Source: Ophioderma brevispina (taxonomy: Eukaryota > Echinodermata > Ophiuroidea > Amphilepidida > Ophiodermatidae). From it: a DNA stretch of 64,000 nt. Below are positions 24,760 through 37,088 of the stretch, piece after piece. Every line of letters starts with the position of its first letter. Positions within the stretch are counted from its first letter, which is position 1. Where the stretch lies: contig JAMKCH010002916.1 in the NCBI GenBank assembly GCA_023653785.1, positions 62,001-126,000 on the forward strand. Direction: 5' to 3'. The position numbers and the translations under genes were made by a program. Under the pieces are notes generated by a model, which was given only the letters and a program-made list of their open reading frames with translations, did not search any database and was not told the DNA's origin.

Positions 24760-26126
24760 CTCATGTGTTCCACCTAACAAGATATGTGGCTTCTCCCAGT
24801 ATTGTATACTCTGTGGATCCATTTGATGACTTTACTAATTTGCTATAAACTGAAATAAAATGCAATGAAATATATGAATGTTATGAATAAATTTGGAACC
24901 ACATTTGCAAATGGGCCATGTAGGCCTATACTGCAACATGGGGAAAGGGGATAAATTATTTAGGGGTTGTTGACCCCATGGATATTAACATAAACTGATG
25001 GTGCAAATTTTCATACTAAATGTGCTGAATATATAGATGATGTGACCTATGACGTCACTTGTTGACATTCAGGACGCCCTCTGTTGTTTTCTGGCAGGCA
25101 AAATATTACAGTAGTTTCTGTGACAGACCACATAAAATCTGGTTATAAATTACTTGCAGAATCTTTCCTGATCTAAATTGGTCACAAAATGCAGCTGGTA
25201 GCATTAGCTTATTATGCTTGATAAGAAAGTTAGTATTATTTAATTCGAAACAAAAGTTACAGCAAAAAACAGAATTTCCCCATGCAAAGTATAGGTGCTT
25301 TTGCCTGCCAGTTTCTCTCTTACACCAACAGGGGGGTACCATAAACATAAACAAATGTCACATCATCTATATGCTAAGCTAATTTAATGATTTTTTTTAC
25401 TTGGTACATGGGTAGAATTACACAAGTGTATTTAGGCATAATATTTGCTATTATTATTTATTTCAGGCTTCCAAGTAGTACATAGATATGTAAATATCTT
25501 GTATCATACTCAAAGCCATTCAGTATTATATAAATATTATATAATTATTTTTGCAATGTATGTGAAGTTGTGTTATATCTACATACACTCACCACATCAT
25601 CGCACTCTGTTGCTAATTTTGAAGCATTGTCTCAGATAACGATCCCTTGCCCCCTGATTGTGCATTGTGCATCCATGTTGTTACCCAGGGGCTAGCAAGC
25701 AGATGTCCCTCTACAAAATGTGGTTAATTAGGACGTCTAATGCTTCCTACTACGCAAATATGTACCCTCATGTTACATGCCATGATATTGCCATGGGGGG
25801 TTGACAAGGAGGTCATCTATGACCTCTAAATACTTTTTTTGTGCTAATTGTTTGGTGCTTTAACCCTGCTTTACTATTAATATAATATTTGTTTTAATGT
25901 GATTAGGGAGAAGGCCACCGGGAAGGCAATAAATATGATAATTTTAATCAGTAGACCAACATTAAAATTCATCTTTAATGTGTTATTTACAAAACAGTGA
26001 TTAACTTATGTTTTAGGCTAGTGAGTGCTATAAAGAATCCCATAATGCATTGCATCATATTTTACTCTACTAGACACATACAGCACATTTGATCTTTGTT
26101 AGTTAGCTTTTTTTGGCAATGTTTTG
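24760..26126. other. No gene recognised
   Basis: AT-rich unique-type sequence. The minus frame 25106-25354 and plus frame 25445-25639 show no family signal. Confidence 0.4.
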
Positions 26127-26130
26127 TTAA

Positions 26131-26487
26131 AGGCTGACTCAGAGATTTTGAAATATAATTATTTTGTGGAGTAATTAAAAATAGTCAACTAGAACTAAAG
26201 ATAGTCACCTAAAATGCCTAATTCCGAAGTCTGAGATTAATTGGAGTTTTCGTTTTCATGCAGTAAGCATTTATGTACAGTATAACATTGCCATAGGAAA
26301 CTGTGTATAACAAAAATTCCGGATCCAGAATTTTATAACAAAGTTATGATTTTCTATATGAAGGACTTCGATTTGAGCTTAGGTCTTTCACACAGTGATT
26401 AGTACTTGGACAAGCATTATGTACATGCAAAAAACATGATGTTTGAAAATTGAGGGCACCCTCCTCAGGAAATCTCTGAGTCAGCCT
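26131..26487. mobile_element. TTAA-flanked MITE, 357 bp
   Basis: TTAA at 26127-26130 and 26488-26491 encloses a perfect 18-base terminal inverted repeat, AGGCTGACTCAGAGATTT. The right subterminal GAGGGCACCCTCCTCAGGAAA resembles that of the 1741-2097 element, so the two are probably related. PiggyBac-type by target site. Confidence 0.85.
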
Positions 26488-26537
26488 TTAACAGCAATTT
26501 TGTAGTATACTGAGTCTTAAGGATGGTGATAATTATG

Positions 26538-26673
26538 ACCTTTAGATTTCAGGTTTATGCAGGTGCAGATGCATAAGAGACATAATGCCTAACTTTCCAC
26601 ACAAGCATGATGTGAAAAGTTAGGCATCAGTCTCTTATGCATCTGCACCTGCATAAACCTGAAATCTAAAGGT
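26538..26673. repeat. 136 bp near-perfect hairpin
   Basis: Arms of about 57 bases, starting ACCTTTAGATTTCAGG and ending with its complement. There is one small mismatch patch (ACATAATG against CATCAGT) and a loop of about 20 bases (TTCCACACAAGCATGATGTG). No target duplication seen. Confidence 0.92.
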
Positions 26674-26720
26674 TGTAAGTATTCTTTGGTAGGTAGATGC
26701 TGCCCATGACTTCAAGAGTC

Positions 26721-26890
26721 TGGAACTGATTTTTGTACTTTTGTACTTAAAGTGGTGTCTTTGTAACTGAAATTAGGCTTCTTTGGGAACTAAAATTTGA
26801 GGATTTGGAACTGATTTTTGTACTTTTGTACTTAAAGTGGTGTCTTTGTAACTGAAATTAGACATCTTTGGGAACTAAAATTTGAGGATT
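26721..26890. repeat. 85 bp tandem repeat, two copies
   Basis: TGGAACTGATTTTTGTAC starts each unit at 26721 and 26806. The units differ only at GGCTTC/GACATC. Confidence 0.93.
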
Positions 26891-26894
26891 TCCA

Positions 26895-28140
26895 TGTTGG
26901 GCTCTCATTTGTCCACTCTTTGATAATAAAATGGAACTGAAATTGGCTGAAACTTTTTGTCTGTGGCACTAGAATTTTGAGCTGCGAAAGGCAGTTTTGA
27001 CTACAGCACATCCCTAGAGTACAATGTATAGGGTGTGCCTCCCCCAGGGGGGTTGATCCTGGACATCTCAGACTGTAGCTTACTAAACCTTGACTGCACT
27101 GGGCTAACCAGAGGTATAACAATGTCATATGTCTTGAGTTGAGGTGTTAACTAATGAAGGTCTCATTACTAGAGCCCCCTGCTGTAATGAGCCCTGTGTC
27201 TTCTTGTCTGCCCATTGAGATGTCTACCTTAAGGCGGGTCATCTTGTCAGCAGTGTGATGCCATTGTGTCAGTCTAGACGACCCTGGGGGACATGGATCA
27301 TGTAGGCCTATGACCTTATGGCTGCTGCTGCTGACAATGTGGGACTTCCCTCAGTTTGCATAATATTGATATTTTTTTTGCTAGATGGGTGGGTGGGGTG
27401 AGTAAAGTTAGAATTGTATCTTGTAGTCTGCTGTAGTTGTTTGCAGAATGTGAAATGAATACTTTTACCTTTGTTGGTGGTAAGCCAAATTAAATTTCAT
27501 GCAGGGCGTTGACATGCACATTTGTTATTTTGATGGCAGGACAGCCCCCACCCATTTGTCAAATATGGATGAGTTTAATTATCAATGATCAATTTGTAAT
27601 ATGAAGCTGAACTTTTTAAGTCCTACCAAGTAAACTTCAATCATAAACTTTGATTGTTCAAATTACAAGGAAAAAAAGGCAAAATTTAAGAAGTCATTTA
27701 TAACGTAAGCTATAACATTCAAGCTGAAACTTTATTGATAACAGTATTAACCATTTCAGATTGCTCCAAGAAAGTCTGCATATTTATGTAACAGCACTTT
27801 TGCTGTAGGTCTTAGTTGTGGTACAATGATTTTGCTATCCTATAGAACCCTGGGAATTCTTAAATTTTGTTTGTGTAGAGTCTGGAAGTAGGACCTTTAT
27901 CTATCACCAATTTTGCCACAATGGGTCCCATAGCTATATCAGAGATTTATAGGCCAAACTTAACAAAAAATTACCATTTAAAACATTTCATGTTTTTAGC
28001 CTTGTGCTCTGTGAAAATTATATGGTGAGCACCTAGGCATTTCTGTAGTCTAAGCGATGGCACTGTATCCTTTGTAGCCTCTTGTTTTGACATAATTATC
28101 CCTTTCAACCCTGGTAGATCATTTATATAAGTTATAACAC
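26895..28140. other. No gene recognised
   Basis: No domain-bearing frame. The 98-residue minus frame (26832-27128) partly overlaps the tandem repeat and is not credible. Confidence 0.4.
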
Positions 28141-28146
28141 ACATAA

Positions 28147-28290
28147 GTCAGTGGCCTTTGAGATGGCTTCCCAAATAACCTGTGGTCATTGGGGAAGCCA
28201 ACCCAAAAGCCACAGACCTAAGACTAGGCTTGTTTGGATTCATGTGAATGCATTGTTCATGTTGATACCAAATATGGCCAGGGATGTGTT
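28147..28290 (-). repeat. Inverted copy of the 15130-15300 hairpin repeat
   Basis: The hairpin at 28147-28218 (GTCAGTGGCCTTTGAGATGG against the AAAGCCACAGACC side) is followed by CTAAGACTAGGCTTGTTTGG, the reverse of the flank at 15210-15229. A half copy (AAATGGCTTCCCAAA) is at about 29093-29107. Confidence 0.75.
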
Positions 28291-29103
28291 AATTTTGAAA
28301 TGTTTGAAAAAGAAAATGAAAAATTTGTAAATCAGGTTAATTTGGTTGGTGGTTAAATCGAAAGTATGTTGTAATCACATGAACTCATATCTGACACACC
28401 ACTTGCTTTATATAGACCTACACATGACACACTCCAACCTCCAACCTTTTGTTCTTGACACATTTTACTTAGATGACTGCAAACGTTAAAGCATTTTCTT
28501 TGAGATTGGAAAGACTCAGGCAGTCCACCTCCATTAAATGGCTTCAACTTAGCGCTTGCATGTTGTAACCACATTGCATTGTTCCTGGCACATTTGGTTT
28601 GCTGTATGCCCTATTAAGCTCTCTTTTGCTGTCATGTTGCATTATGCTTTCAATGTTAGTTTTGTAACCCCCAAAAGTGAATTTGGTGTGTGGTTAACTT
28701 GGAAAAAATCTGGTGCTAATTAAGCGTGGAAGTCGTTGTCGTCGATGGGCGTGTCTCGTCTCCAGCGTGAGTTTGTGTTGCTTTCTGTTGAAGACATGGC
28801 TGTTGAGACAATATGACCAGATAAGAGCTGTGTGTTACATCATGCAACTGAGACATAAACAAGCAGTATTTTGACAAATTGATAACGGAGGGTCAAGCAC
28901 ACCAGGGATCAAATGTTTTGTTTCATTTACATCCTGTGCCCTGCATGTGACTATATTTGGTCAGAGCCTCATCAACATTTTTACCCAAAATGTCAAAATT
29001 ATACATTTTGTGACCATATTCTGAACCAGCAAGTAAAATGCCTAGGAGTGCAAACAAGCATAGTCACACTCTTTCTTAACTGAGTGATTTTTAAAATGGC
29101 TTC

Positions 29104-29320
29104 CCAAACAGGGCTGTACGCAGGATTTATTTTAGGAGGATGGGGGACTTCGCCAAAAGGGGCCGGTAAAAGTGGACCTAACCCCTCTAAAATGGTCATT
29201 TTTGGACCTTTTGAACATTTCCTCCCCAAAAGTGGACTTTCTTGTCAAAATTTCTCTAAAAGTGGACCTTTTATCAAAAAATCACCAAAAAGTGGACTTT
29301 TTGCCCCTTTTGTGGAATGG
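29104..29320 (+). repeat. AAAAGTGGAC-unit dispersed repeat
   Basis: Starts CAGGGCTGTACGCAGG and contains AAAAGTGGACCTTTT / AAAAGTGGACTTTTT several times. A copy lies inverted at 52990-53120, beginning from a CCCGTATGC end with a long G run. It interrupts a half copy of the hairpin repeat ending CTTCCCAAA at 29107. The overlapping 104, 67 and 76-residue frames are repeat artefacts. Confidence 0.7.
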
Positions 29321-29329
29321 GGGGGGAAT

Positions 29330-30250
29330 GAGACTGCATTTTGGTGGTGCTATTCAAAACTCATTTTGCTCTTAAATCGTATTAGAGTAGCTCTTTAAAA
29401 TTTCTATTTCAGCATTGTAAATGTATTTATGTTCTCCTATTATGAGCCAAATTTTATGGGAAAAGCCTTTGGGAAAGTGGTTTTTAATTTCTCAGGGAGG
29501 AGAATTTTGTGCGCGGTTTATGGTCCGCCATTTTGTTAGTACAACCGATTTTCATTTTTTCCTGTTATGTGGTCGTGTTGATGTACTCTATCAATGACTA
29601 GAGTTTTGGTAAAAATTTTGAACGGCAAAGTGGTTGCAGAGGGGGTCTGCATGAGCCCCCTATACTTCAACAGGAATGCACAAGACCTTATACAATTAAA
29701 CAATTAAACAATTATACAATTAAAATTGTTAATCAAGTCTTCTTTTAACAGCTCATGGATGTCTTAACCTTTATTAACCAAATTTAATGATCAGCCAGCC
29801 TGCTACACAGCAGTATCCAGCTTTTGTTTATTTTCCGTCAATCATGCCTCAACCTCCATGTTTTCTTCACTGTTTATGATATCAGTAGGTGATCATAGAC
29901 ACCTATGGATAAGTGGCCTGATAGGGCCTGTAAATATTTACATCTTAGGGAGACTGGGTGTATGATACATGGCTCATATAACCTAATGCTGCTGTCAGCA
30001 GTAGATAACACAAGGACAAATAGTGTCTGGAGTGGGATGTGCATGCATAGATGATGACCAGTAGTGCTTTGGTTTGAGGAAGTAGGGATGGAGACAAAAA
30101 ACAGGGATACATAAAGAAAATGGGGATATTTTACTGGCTTGGTATACTGTAAGAATTATGTCTTGACTATGTCTTGAATGTAAACATAGAGAACAAAGCA
30201 AATGTCTTGTCTCAGGATCTAGTGTAACACGCGTCCTTTGAAGCTAGTTT
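29330..30250. other. No gene recognised
   Basis: AT-rich. A short CAATTAAA tandem (about 29690-29725) is the only repeat noticed. Confidence 0.4.
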
Positions 30251-30253
30251 TAA

Positions 30254-30784
30254 AGAGACATTGGCACATTTGAAAAATAGTGCGCCCTCAAGATTTTTCA
30301 AAATCAATATTTTTGCATGGTTGTAAAAAGCTTTAATATACATTAGCCCTCACCTGAAATGATTAAGACCAAATCAGCATTCTTATAGGTAAACAAAACG
30401 ATTTTATGATTAATGTCGCCGGCGACATTAATTTAGCAAATGACGGAAATGGCGTTTAACACAAGAAAACGCACGCCGTATGCATGTTTCCCACGGCATG
30501 CACCTTGTTTGAAGGGTCTGTGACCTTTGTGGATTTAATATCAATGAGTATTAGTCTATGATATCCATGTAATATACACATTTGTTGATTAAAGTTATGG
30601 GAAACTTAAAAGTTAGCCTACAAATTACCTGGATGTCTTTAACCTCTTATTAACATCCCTATCTGTTTTTGAGTATGTTATTTATATGTGTAAAATGTAT
30701 ATCTCTATTCTTCCAATGGCCTGGACTATCATTTGAGAGCAAATTGAAGAATTTCATATTTTGTGAAAATGTGCCAGCACCGCT
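30254..30784. mobile_element. Probable TTAA-flanked MITE, about 531 bp
   Basis: TTAA at 30250-30253 and 30785-30788. The ends read AGAGACATTGGCACATTTG and, reversed, AGCGGTGCTGGCACATTTTC, about three quarters identical. The interior includes a perfect 24-base palindrome at 30409-30432 centred on GTCGCCGGCGAC. Confidence 0.62.
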
Positions 30785-30789
30785 TTAAG

Positions 30790-32310
30790 TGACAAAGTTA
30801 TGCTTGTATGCAAGACATGTCTATATTATGTGCCTAGCCAAAATGCAAAATATTGTTTCTGTATGTTTGTAAGATAGGTCATATGAAGCCAGTATTGAGA
30901 CATGTCCAGATTTGGAGTCTTCTGTCTAGACATGACTCATAGGAAGACATGTCTAAATGCAAGGTATGAATTTTACAGTGTAGCATTTTGGTCATTTTTT
31001 TCAGTGCATTTTTGACATAGTTACTGCTTTTTAGGTTGTAAAAATCAGTACCTAAAATGGACAATTTTAACTGGTGGTTTAATGTTTGCCGAATGGACAC
31101 CAAATGTTTACCTCTCATCGATTGCAGTGCAAAAATTGTGTAATTTTTGTTTTAAATTGATCTTAATAATTAGCAAAATCTTGAAACTGACTTCAGAGGA
31201 CATTTCCAAAAAATATTAAAAGTGTCTTGATGCAGAACTAGGTATACAGGTGTGTGTCCAATAAGTAAACTTCCCCTTCAAAAGTGACAAAATTGTGCAA
31301 ATGTGAATCCAATTCAAACTCTTTTGAAATGGCATCGTCTTTCATTCAACATCAAAATCTTTTTATGGTAATATTTCTCCAGAATTATTGCTTGATCTTT
31401 GGAGAAAATAATGGATTAAAGCAAATTATTTTTAAATTTGATGATTGAAAGCACTTTTCTCAACTACAAATTTATTGAGACAGCCTGTATGAACAGAAAT
31501 AATGTAACTGAAAATTTTTGTTCTTTGACCATGATCTTTTGATAACACTGATTTTTTTGTCATTGTCATAGTAAAGTTTGCTCAAATATTGATTCAGAAC
31601 TTAATACTGAGTTGATATCCTTTGCACAGCAAAGGCTATATACTCAGATGTTGGAATCCTTATCATCGTTACCATCCATCAAATTGTTTCAGCTAATTCA
31701 CAAATTGTTCCTCCTTGTTTTCACACAACTACAAAAATATTTCCCTGATTGGTATTCCTAAAACATGCAAACATCTTGTCCATATCCTCAGTCATTTTTC
31801 TTCCCGACTTCCAAGTTTTCATCTTGGGTGGGCTCCGGGCTCTTTTATCTTTAGTGACATCATCTATCAACTTCAAACAATTATTATTCCTGAATAATAA
31901 ATGAAACTTAGCCACACAGACCCAGTGTTTTTATCTTTTCGAAAGGGACAAGAATTATGGATCCAATTTTTAAACTACTTGAGCTTAAACAAACAAATTT
32001 TCCATTTTGGTTTACTATTAGGGAGATGTCATCGTTGACAGTAAGTTATAGATATGTCACATAACATGCATTTATACTAGATTTCCTTCACAGGACACCA
32101 AGGGAATATCATGACCAAAATTAGTCTGATGGAAGCGAGTGCATAATCGTGAAGTTCCTCACAAAAGTGTAAATGCAAGATATTTTTGAATCTGGAATTG
32201 AAAGCTCAATATCGTTTTAAGATTTCTTTAACAAGTCAGTAGAAATTAATTTACTTGGCCACTGAAAAAGGATGGTACAATTTACGATGCTCCATTTATG
32301 ACCCCACTTT
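30790..32310. other. No gene recognised
   Basis: AT-rich sequence with short frames only (for example 30879-31118 minus), none with a recognisable domain. Confidence 0.4.
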
Positions 32311-32857
32311 TGTAACTTTGCTTTGAGGTCATAAAAACTGTGGTCACTAAAATGGGGTTACAAAAGTAGGTTCACAGATTTTACCATATCAAGTCTGGAG
32401 TAAGGAAGGGGGTACTTCTTATTAAAAAGGTATAAAGAGATGTGCTGCTCCCTGGGTCTCTTGCTTGAGAAATAAGACATGGGTCTCATGTTCTACAAGT
32501 CCGTAAACATTGGGTCTGTTCTCCCAAACAACCTCTAAAAATGGTTAGAAAATTTGTACATGATATTGGAAGCAAAATCCTTTGAAATGGGTGTTGTTTT
32601 TTTGGCCAAAGTGGGTATGGTACTGAGTCTTTAGCTGTACCCCAAACCAAAGCAAGTCTCGAGTTCCCTTCATATAAGGAAGAAGTATGCCTATTATGAT
32701 AAAGAGATATTTCCATCACCAAGTTTGTCTATGAGCAGGTTTGATTTTGCCGTACAGTGTCATATTAAAATAGAGGGTCGGTCTGTTTCTTCTGAGCTGG
32801 ATAATGGATCGATCCGTGTCCGACACAGTAAACGGCCCAGTAGAAACACTCACTTTA

Positions 32858-32858
<1 letters not shown>

Positions 32859-32902
<44 letters not shown>

Positions 32903-32903
32903 G
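32859..32903. repeat. (CTGT)n microsatellite
   Basis: About 11 uninterrupted CTGT units. The Arg-Gln-Thr-Asp repeats on the minus strand and Ser-Val-Cys-Leu repeats on plus come from it. Confidence 0.97.
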
Positions 32904-33339
32904 CAGTTTCTATCCATATGACAAACCACCCATTGTTCAGTCCATTCAATAGGTTTCATCAGATAAGATTTTGTTATGATGGACCTAGAGTCCATCATAT
33001 TTTTTAACAACAGGTAAAGGTAATTTAATCGGGGACCAGTGTCACAGTGTGTCAAGGACACGGCATTAGGCAAACCTTTTCTACTCTAGTCACTGAAATC
33101 AGTAAGTTACAGAAGCAGCGGACAAGCAGTTTGACTAGATTTCCTTTGTAACTGCCAGGGGAATTTCACAAGCAAAATTAATGTGATAGAGAAGAGTGCA
33201 TTAATAGTCAAGTTCCATGTCAAAATGTCAAAATTCAAGAATTCTTGACTCAAATTGAAGTCTTAATATTAATAGATAGATGGGAGCTATTTGTCTACAA
33301 AGTCAGCAACTGCTTTATTTGTAACCAAACATGGGCTTG

Positions 33340-33583
33340 AAATTTTAACTACTTAGTTCTCCAGGTAGACAAGGATGTATATTTATTAATCTTTCCCTGG
33401 AGATGGCCAGCGCACGATAGTGTTGAAAAAAAAACCCCATGTGCGCTTGGCCGGATTCGAACCAGCGACCTTCGAATTACTGCATGTAATACGAAGGTCG
33501 CCGGTTCGAATCCGGCCAAGCGCACATGGGTTTTTTTCAACACTATCATGCGCTGGCCATCAGGGAAAGATTAATAAATATAC
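33340..33583. mobile_element. Palindromic insertion with tRNA-like B boxes
   Basis: A palindrome of about 205 bases (33378-33582) has two near-identical arms meeting head to head at about 33480. Each arm carries GGTTCGAATCC, the RNA polymerase III B box, in a tRNA T-arm setting (GCCGGTTCGAATCCGGC) and the acceptor-like CAAGCGC. The minus arm reads left and the plus arm reads right. The insert is bounded by 13-base direct repeats AAACATGGGCTTG (33327-33339 and 33584-33596), as expected for target duplication. The RLAGFEPATF peptides encoded on both strands are the familiar spurious product of tRNA-like sequence, not a protein gene. Confidence 0.8.
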
Positions 33584-33822
33584 AAACATGGGCTTGTCAA
33601 TAATTCATGTTTGCATCTTAGATCAATACAGAATTCTTTTTGACTAACATAAATTCTCATACAGACAATATCTGAGTCAAATTTGGAAAATAAAAAAAAT
33701 ATTCCTTCCCTGATTATTTATTACTTTAGAAAAAATTTACCGCTCCATGATTATTTTTCAATATAATTTTGAGCAACCTCTTCTGTGTCAGTTACATGTC
33801 CAGTATGTGTCCAGTGCAAGGT

Positions 33823-33846
33823 GTGTGTATGCATGCATATGCATGC

Positions 33847-33885
<39 letters not shown>

Positions 33886-33892
33886 TGCAGTG
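33823..33892. repeat. (GT)n microsatellite with ATGC flanks
   Basis: About 16 GT units preceded by ATGCATGCATATGCATGCAC, which can form Z-DNA or a cruciform. The His-Thr and Cys-Val frames are artefacts. Confidence 0.95.
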
Positions 33893-33984
33893 GGAGTGCA
33901 GTTACTCTTAATAAGTCTTTGCCCATTTACAGATTTACACAAAACCTCTAAATGGGTCATTGAATCTTACACATACTGCACTGT

Positions 33985-33997
33985 AGGTCAAAGGTCA
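33985..33997 (+). promoter_or_regulatory. AGGTCAAAGGTCA (DR1) motif
   Basis: Perfect direct repeat of AGGTCA with one-base spacing, the consensus for HNF4, RXR and COUP-TF type nuclear receptors. The flank (AGGTCACATATCAA) resembles 41193-41206, so it is probably another copy of the same dispersed repeat. Function not shown. Confidence 0.5.
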
Positions 33998-34334
33998 CAT
34001 ATCAAATATGTTAAATAGGTTAAAAGTCAATATTGATGCATTTTGTTTGATTTTGTATAAATTTTAAATGACATTTGTTGCTGTTTCTCCAAGTTACATC
34101 TCACATGTGTATGTAAACAGCTACAAGTCTGCAGTCTACAAGCGTGAAACAGGTGCTGATTTGTGAATCAGCTTGTTTAGTAGTTCTCAACAATATCAAC
34201 TAAGAGCATAGATTAGTTTGAAAATGGATCAAAGCCGTTAATCGTTATTATTTGGACACCAAATTGCCAAAAAAGTGGCAAGGCTTATTTCTTTTACATG
34301 ACAACCAAACCAAGTCAGAACAAACATGTCACTC

Positions 34335-34465
34335 GCAATTCCAATATTTTGAGCCTAGCCAATTAAATCCAGCACCTCTTCCAATTAGCTAATTATTAAT
34401 CAACATGACCGGCATATTAACCAATTTCTCATTGACACCACTGAGCCAATTAGTCAAAATGCAGA
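34335..34465. promoter_or_regulatory. Homeodomain-site-rich stretch, possible cis-regulatory element
   Basis: In 130 bases there are CCAATTAA, CCAATTAGCTAATTATTAAT and CCAATTAG, four CCAAT-like cores with ATTA homeodomain sites in a sequence otherwise free of repeats. Inference only. Confidence 0.25.
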
Positions 34466-34667
34466 TGGAGAAAGAAAGGATCTGTTCTGTATCATGAATA
34501 GAAAGTCTTGTAGAAGGTTATGTTGAATAGGCTGAAGGTTAGCCTTCTCAAGGCCTGGCTTTAGTTTAACCTATTCAAGCCCTTATGACTGTTGAATTGT
34601 CCTTACAATCATAACATTAAACATAGGAGATGGCATTTATGATAATGTAATTAGCAGACTTGTAGTA

Positions 34668-34916
34668 CTCGAGTATGAATACTCATACTCGAGTACGAGT
34701 ACAATTTGTGTACCCTTACTCATACTTTCATACTCGGGTCTGGATACTCGTACTCATACTCGTACTCAGGCATAAGTACTCGTACTCATACTCATACTTG
34801 TGATTTAAAATTTTGCTGTACTCATACTCGTACTCAGGACCAAATAATCATACTCGTACTCATACTCAGGGTCAATTACTCATACTCGTACTCATGAAAA
34901 GTACTCATACTACAAG
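34668..34916. repeat. TACTCR minisatellite (TACTCA/TACTCG)
   Basis: About 250 bases built from TACTCG and TACTCA hexamers, split by short non-repeat spacers. It opens with the palindrome TACTCGAGTA and ends again at TACAAGTCTG, close to the GACTTGTAGTA that starts it. Confidence 0.9.
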
Positions 34917-35039
34917 TCTGGTAATTAGCAAGGTTGGGAGATGACATTTTTTGTACTAAGCAGAATCAGCAGATTTGAACTAACTGCGTGTCAATGCATG
35001 TGCAATCTCTGGATTTGCGTGCTTGTGTTGGTGTGAGGG

Positions 35040-35110
35040 GGCAAGAAAGAGTGAGACCATGTGTGTGTATGTGCGAATATGTGAATGTGTGTGCATGCAT
35101 GCATGCGTGT
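35040..35110. repeat. Degenerate GT-rich tract
   Basis: GTGTGTATGTGCGAATATGTG and GCATGCATGCATGC blocks. Nothing else of note between 34920 and 37080: short frames only, a G run at 36221-36230 and a T run at 36379-36388. Confidence 0.8.
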
Positions 35111-37088
35111 ATGTTGTATGTTTTAGAATGTTTTCCATTGTGTTTATTCCATCATATAACACATTTCTTTTCAGAAATGGTTCTTTTTGTTATCCTCATA
35201 AGTATAGTTTAAAAAGCTGTGGTGTGTGTGTGCGCACGAAAAACAAAATCTTGGGTCTACGTGGACCCCCTTAAATACGGTGTCAACCCTGAGTTTCTGG
35301 GTATCTGTTTTGGCTTGTAACTTCACAAATATTTGACTATAATATGTAAAAGTATTCATTTCTAGAAAGTAAATTGGATAAAGAATCTGATTGTGACATC
35401 GGATTAATGTATAACTTGCCATATTTTGGGGAAAATACTAAAAAGGACGATTTTGCCCCAAATTTTTCAGATAGCATAACAAAAACAACTTGAATTTCCA
35501 TGATTTCTCATGTTATTTTTTACAACAAGGCTGCATGGTTCAACCCAGCTCTTGGAAGTTGGAGGTGGTCCAGGGCTAGGCTGAACCCCCAAGGATGTTA
35601 GAGTTATCCAGCATTGATGAGATGGATTTATATTTGAACCCTCAATAGTTTTGCTTTCTGTTTAAATAAATTTAGAATTTATGCTGGCCATCAACATTTT
35701 GTTCCAAGACACGCAGGTCCGCAGAATAAACATTGTCGACAACCATTGTCATTTTTCCTTCTGCCATTCTAAGTGATTCTTCATTAATAGATTAATCAAT
35801 TTATCCATTGTGGTTTTAAGTATTCTAATCTTTTGTACATCCTCAATATGTGTAAGCACTGTGGGTCATCTTGGTGTGATTAATATACTGCTAATAGACA
35901 TTATTTTACTGTGCATGTGTATGATATGTGTGTGTGTGTATAGATTACAAAATCTTTGGTGTGCCTTAATTGGATCTGTAAAGAGCCTCTTGAAATTGAC
36001 CTTATTGAATAGTGACAGTCAGTGGACAGAACACAAGGCAAACAGTGGGCATTTAGGGAGATTGGTCAAATCTAGTTGTTTGGCCAGATTTAGATAATTC
36101 AATCATTGGTCAGTTTTGATAGTGGACAATGGATAAATCTATTGTTTAGTGTATACTCCATATGGCTGTAATAGTCATCAGCAATTATCCAATTTGGTTG
36201 GATTGGACATGTCATGGTTGGGGGGGGGGGTTCCTTCCATCAAGTACTAGCAAGCCTATTCTTCAATGTACATATTAATGGCCGAGACTTATAGGCAGTA
36301 CTATTAGGTTTTGATAAGTAGCTTTATTTCATTTTGCCTCCGAGAGTCTGGAGCGAAGAACTTATAGATCTATATCATTTTTTTTTTAAATGACCCATGG
36401 TTATACCCGATGTGCAGATTTTGCACCAAATTTGACATCTTTTCACAATTTTTCTGAGGTTTCAGCAAGTTTGGGAAATTTTGACTTCAGCTTAAGGAAA
36501 TTTAATTTTCAACAAATTTTAGAAATTTTAAAAAAGTTACTTGTTTCTCCTCCAAAATTTGCAATAAATAATGAATGAAGGGGTAATTTATATACCAGAA
36601 ACCTTAAAATAAACCATTTTGGCATGAAAGCTAAGAAAGAAACCGCATTATAACATGCACATATTGGAAACAGGATTTTTGTAAGCCCCATAAAACACCG
36701 TGTAAAATTATTAAATTATGCAGTAACAGAGGAAAAGTATTAGGGTAAGTGTGTCAGGTGTTTTTTAGATGAACTTAACAATGTTACTCTAAAATCAATA
36801 ACCATGCAACTATTTAAAGTTTTTTCAAGGACATAGCAATTATCTTTTATTTTACTTGAAGTTGTTTTGTTGTCTTATTTTAATGTTTTTTGTCTGTTTG
36901 TTGGTAAAAATTTTTTTTTTTTAATTGTGAATAAAAATCATGGGTCGGTTGGCAGAATTTATTTTGTGCTAATTTCCAACAAAAGTTTTTAGTCTGCAGG
37001 TTTTTAGGGTCAATATGGTTACAGTAACAAATTTCTTTTTTGGGGCCTAACATTAAAACCAATTGGATTTAGCCCTAACATTTCACTG

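Noticed and set aside
33349..33647. Two frames with RLAGFEPATF peptides on opposite strands
   Set aside because: This peptide is the well-known translation of tRNA T-arm sequence, and here it appears on both strands because of the palindrome.
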